Shown here: positions 50,214-52,777 of the stretch, piece after piece
How positions within the stretch are numbered: the first letter of the stretch is position 1
Layout: each line of letters begins with the position of its first letter
Source of the DNA: Candidatus Gastranaerophilales bacterium
GTDB lineage: Bacteria > Cyanobacteriota > Vampirovibrionia > Gastranaerophilales > Gastranaerophilaceae
Reading direction: 5' to 3'
Length of the DNA: 52,777 nt
NCBI GenBank assembly: GCA_944324425.1
Contig: CALUWE010000012.1
Coordinates: forward strand, 1-52,777
Notes under the pieces: model-generated
What the model was told of the DNA's origin: nothing
Database searches by the model: none
Seen by the model: only the letters and a program-made list of their open reading frames with translations
Made by a program: the position numbers and the translations under genes

Positions 50214-52469
50214 GTGGTTAAAAAATTAAACATAGCCTTTATTTGGCATTTTCATCAACCCGTTTATCAGGAAAGTTTTGAAAATGATTTTGTTATGCCT
50301 TGGGTAAGGCTTCATGCAAGTAAAGACTATTTGGATATGCTTTTAAGGTGCGACGACCACAAAAAAATTAAGCTTAATTTCAACATATCGGCCACCCTTT
50401 TAAATTCAATTCAAAGGTATAATTCAGGAATAAACGACCTTCATTCGAAACTTTTAACAACAAAAAACAACAAATTGAGCGAAATGGATAAAAACTTCAT
50501 TTTGCAATATTTCTTTGATGTTAACTATTCCACAATGATTTTAAAACGTGAATATTACGCTGAGCTTTATAATAAAAGATATTCAAAAGAAGATATTTCC
50601 ATTAACGATTTTACGGAGCAGGAATATTTTGATATCATTGCAAATTATACCTTATGCTGGATAGATACAAAATTTTATTCAATGTATCCCGATTTAAAAG
50701 ATTTATCTGAAAAACAAAGAAACTATACCTATGAAGATCGGGTTAGAATTTATGAAATTCAATTCGATATAATGAAAAAAATTATTCCCTATTATAAAAA
50801 ATTCCAAGATGAAGGAAGGATTGAAATTTCAACAAGCCCTTATTATCATCCTATTATTCCATTATTGTTGGATATAAATGAATCAAAATGTGTTTATAAT
50901 GAAAATTTGCCCGATAAATCGCAGCTTTTGGCGGAAGATGCAAAAGAACAAACCAAGCGTGCTCTTGATTATTTTGAAGAAGTTTTTGGGCGCCGCCCGA
51001 AAGGAATTTGGCTGCCCGAGCATTGCATAAGCATGGCAAGCGTTGATATGCTGAATGACCTTGACGTTCAATGGACGGTAACAGATGAGGGCATTTTGGC
51101 AAACACTTTAGGCAGGGAATTTGCAAGAGATTTTGAAGGCAACTTAGAAGCACCCTTTGACCTTTGTGTTCATTACGGCTTTAATTCAAGAAACAATAAA
51201 TTAAATGTTGTTTTTGCAGATTCCTTCTTTGCGAACCTTGTCGGTTTTGGTTACGGAAACTATGATGGCAAAGTTGCTGCCAATGATTTTTATGAAAAAA
51301 TTAAAACCGTTCAAAGCAAACTTCAATTTTCACCAAAGCAAGATCACCTTTTAACAATTGCAATGGACGGTGAAAACTGTTGGGAAAGTTATCAAAATGA
51401 CGGCAACGAATTTTTGGATACTTTGTATGGTTTAATTGAAAATGACGAGACATTGGAAACGGTTTTATTGAGTGATTTTATTAAAATCGCACACCCTGAA
51501 AAACTTGATTCCATTGCATCGGGCAGTTGGATAAACAGAAATTTCGACCTTTGGATAGGCGAACCTACAAAGAACTTGGCTTGGATATACCTTGATAAAA
51601 CAAGGAATGACCTTTTTAAATATTCAAAAGAATTAATGGAAGAAGCCAAAACAGATTCTCAGAAAATGGAAGCCCAAAGAAGAATTGAAAGAGCAAAAGA
51701 AGAAATTTTTGTGGCGGAAGGGTCTGATTGGTTCTGGTGGTATGGCGAGCCTAACGAATCATCCAATGACCATATTTTTGACTTTTTATTCAGGGCGCAT
51801 CTTAAAAATGTTTATCAGGCATTAAATCGCCCCTCACCAAAGCATTTGGATGTTCCTCTGGCAAGCATTATAGGAAAACCCATAAGACAGCCAAGGCGCC
51901 ATATAACACCAATTATAGACGGTGTTTTTGACCCGAATGTTAATTCATGGGTTGATGCAGGGTATATTTTCCTGCCGGATTCTCCCACATTTTCTGCCAA
52001 AAAAACAATAAAAGGTATTTATTACGGCAATGATGATGATAACATATACCTTAAATTTGAATTGAACAAAAACAATTTGGCAAATTCCATTTATTTTGTG
52101 AAAAACCAAGTGTTTATTTATTTCAAAAAAGAAACCGAAAATTTGATGTCGCCCGTCAGAATTGCATCAAGAACGGAAAATCTGTATCCCGTTTTAGAAA
52201 ATCAATTCAATTACGAATTAAAATTTTCATTTAATGAACATGAAATAATTCCGCCTCAGCTTTTAAAATCTTGCTATGGCGGTATGTGGCAGGTTCAATT
52301 GATAAGAAAGGTAAGCTATGCTTATAAAGATACAATTGAAATTGCACTTTCATTTGATGACCTTAATGTTCAAGCCGGAGAAAGAGTTGAATTTTGCATA
52401 ATAACAGGTGCAAACGGCAATATAAATGAAGTTTACCCGCAAGATGTATTGTTGAATTTGGTTAGATAA
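50214..52469 (+). CDS. GH57 glycoside hydrolase / glucanotransferase
   Basis: The 751-residue protein begins IAFIWHFHQPVYQES, the GH57 signature near the first barrel strand. The nucleophile region is GIWLPEHCIS with Glu269, and the later AMDGENCWESY carries candidate acid Asp385. After the catalytic part (to about residue 450) come a helical domain with SDWFWWYGEPNES and a C-terminal beta-sandwich from about residue 570 (PIIDGVFDPNVNSWVDAG), as in GH57 amylases with a glucan-binding end. No signal peptide is present. GTG start with GGAAG upstream. Amylase, branching or 4-alpha-glucanotransferase activity is possible. It is convergent with the cupin gene, with stops 2 bases apart. Confidence 0.9.
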   Translation: MVKKLNIAFIWHFHQPVYQESFENDFVMPWVRLHASKDYLDMLLRCDDHKKIKLNFNISATLLNSIQRYNSGINDLHSKLLTTKNNKLSEMDKNFILQYFFDVNYSTMILKREYYAELYNKRYSKEDISINDFTEQEYFDIIANYTLCWIDTKFYSMYPDLKDLSEKQRNYTYEDRVRIYEIQFDIMKKIIPYYKKFQDEGRIEISTSPYYHPIIPLLLDINESKCVYNENLPDKSQLLAEDAKEQTKRALDYFEEVFGRRPKGIWLPEHCISMASVDMLNDLDVQWTVTDEGILANTLGREFARDFEGNLEAPFDLCVHYGFNSRNNKLNVVFADSFFANLVGFGYGNYDGKVAANDFYEKIKTVQSKLQFSPKQDHLLTIAMDGENCWESYQNDGNEFLDTLYGLIENDETLETVLLSDFIKIAHPEKLDSIASGSWINRNFDLWIGEPTKNLAWIYLDKTRNDLFKYSKELMEEAKTDSQKMEAQRRIERAKEEIFVAEGSDWFWWYGEPNESSNDHIFDFLFRAHLKNVYQALNRPSPKHLDVPLASIIGKPIRQPRRHITPIIDGVFDPNVNSWVDAGYIFLPDSPTFSAKKTIKGIYYGNDDDNIYLKFELNKNNLANSIYFVKNQVFIYFKKETENLMSPVRIASRTENLYPVLENQFNYELKFSFNEHEIIPPQLLKSCYGGMWQVQLIRKVSYAYKDTIEIALSFDDLNVQAGERVEFCIITGANGNINEVYPQDVLLNLVR

Positions 52470-52471
52470 AT

Positions 52472-52777
52472 TTATTTATGTTCATGTTTTGGGCGAAGAA
52501 GAAGCATTTTTGTGTCTTGAACAGCCAAAAGCCCGTGGGGCATTTTTGCAGGCATAACAATCATTTCCCCTTCTTTTAACCTGTAGGTTTCTTTTCCTAT
52601 TGTAATATCTGCCACACCTTCAATAATTTGTGCTACTTCATCTTTTTCATCAACATGAAGCTCTCTTTTGGTGCCCTTTTTAAATGAGAGCAAAGTTAGA
52701 GAACTTTGCTCATTATCAAAAACAGGTTTTTTATTTATAGTATCAAGATATTCAATTTCTTTTAAATTAATTATTTT
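52472..52777 (-). CDS. Small cupin protein, 5' end cut by the window
   Basis: The reading frame stays open to the window edge, so 101 residues are seen and the true start is beyond it; the internal TTG at 52693 is not a start. It has the cupin core KRELHVDEKDEVAQIIEGVA, DITIGKETYRLKEGEMIVMP and AKMPHGLLAVQDTKMLLL, with His and Glu in the first motif and His in the second as metal ligands. Small one-domain cupins of this kind bind a metal and have varied roles. It ends 2 bases from the GH57 stop and no terminator separates them. Function unknown. Confidence 0.8.
   Translation of the reverse strand, partial: KIINLKEIEYLDTINKKPVFDNEQSSLTLLSFKKGTKRELHVDEKDEVAQIIEGVADITIGKETYRLKEGEMIVMPAKMPHGLLAVQDTKMLLLRPKHEHK
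52688..52711. repeat. Perfect inverted repeat inside the cupin gene
   Basis: A 10-bp perfect inverted repeat, GAGCAAAGTT with its complement around AGAG, lies in the coding part of the cupin gene between its N-terminal strand and the first cupin motif. On the minus strand it can form a stable mRNA hairpin. Confidence 0.45.

Noticed and set aside
1-52777. CRISPR arrays, insertion sequences, prophage or integrase genes
   Set aside because: No spaced direct repeats, transposase, integrase or phage structural genes were seen on either strand.

Overview
The window is 52.8 kb of AT-rich, gene-dense bacterial chromosome: 57 protein-coding genes (one cut by the right edge), one tRNA-Lys, no rRNA, no insertion sequence and no CRISPR array. 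It combines outer-membrane lipid genes (MlaD-type MCE protein, lpxK, dTDP-rhamnose genes), flagellar genes (flhB, a FliA-type sigma factor), type IV pilus assembly genes and alpha-glucan enzymes. Several small protein families look like those I associate with gut non-photosynthetic cyanobacterial relatives (Melainabacteria/Vampirovibrionia, Gastranaerophilales). That assignment is an inference from gene content and protein style; no taxonomic marker was searched.

Layout. 0-8.5 kb: MlaD-like protein, LpxK, isochorismatase-like hydrolase, a secreted protein, a GH13 alpha-glucan enzyme, fructose-bisphosphate aldolase, phosphoglucose isomerase. 8.5-16 kb: flhB and a FliA-like sigma factor, 4-alpha-glucanotransferase, a secreted phosphoesterase, an MBL-fold hydrolase, a TPR protein, tRNA-Lys(CTT), a secreted coiled-coil protein. 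16-21.4 kb: a membrane glycosyltransferase, then the tightly overlapping murC-murB-ddl-ftsQ cell-wall/division cluster. 21.5-27.2 kb: an accessory region with a helical-repeat protein, a second secreted phosphoesterase with an altered active site, a GT39-type transferase, a secreted HExxH protein, an LE-repeat exported protein and an ASQARF-type protein. 27.3-34.9 kb: ribE-ribBA, a GNAT protein, a class V aminotransferase with serA, and rpoD and rlmB on the minus strand. 35-41.3 kb: a PilM-PilN fusion with PilO, a membrane phosphoesterase, rfbC-rfbD, and a UshA-like phosphoesterase. 41.3-50.1 kb: the S10-spc ribosomal protein cluster from rpsJ to rplR, which ends at a clear terminator before rpsE. 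50.2-52.8 kb: a GH57 glycosidase and a partial cupin.

How it fits together. Three glucan enzymes (GH13, GH77, GH57) with Pgi and FBA outline storage or dietary glucan processing that feeds glycolysis. The most interesting signal is regulatory. A FliA-like sigma factor is encoded at 9822, and sequences resembling its known promoter (TAAAGTTT-N11-GCCGATAA) stand upstream of three unrelated uncharacterised genes between 21.4 and 27.3 kb: the helical-repeat protein, the secreted zincin-like protein and the ASQARF protein. If real, they form a small flagellar-regulon set of unknown function. Other notable points are the PilM-PilN fusion, the NPIH form of the FlhB cleavage site, a phosphoesterase paralogue with GNRD in place of GNHD, a near-consensus promoter inside the ribosomal cluster, and several structured spacers in that cluster.
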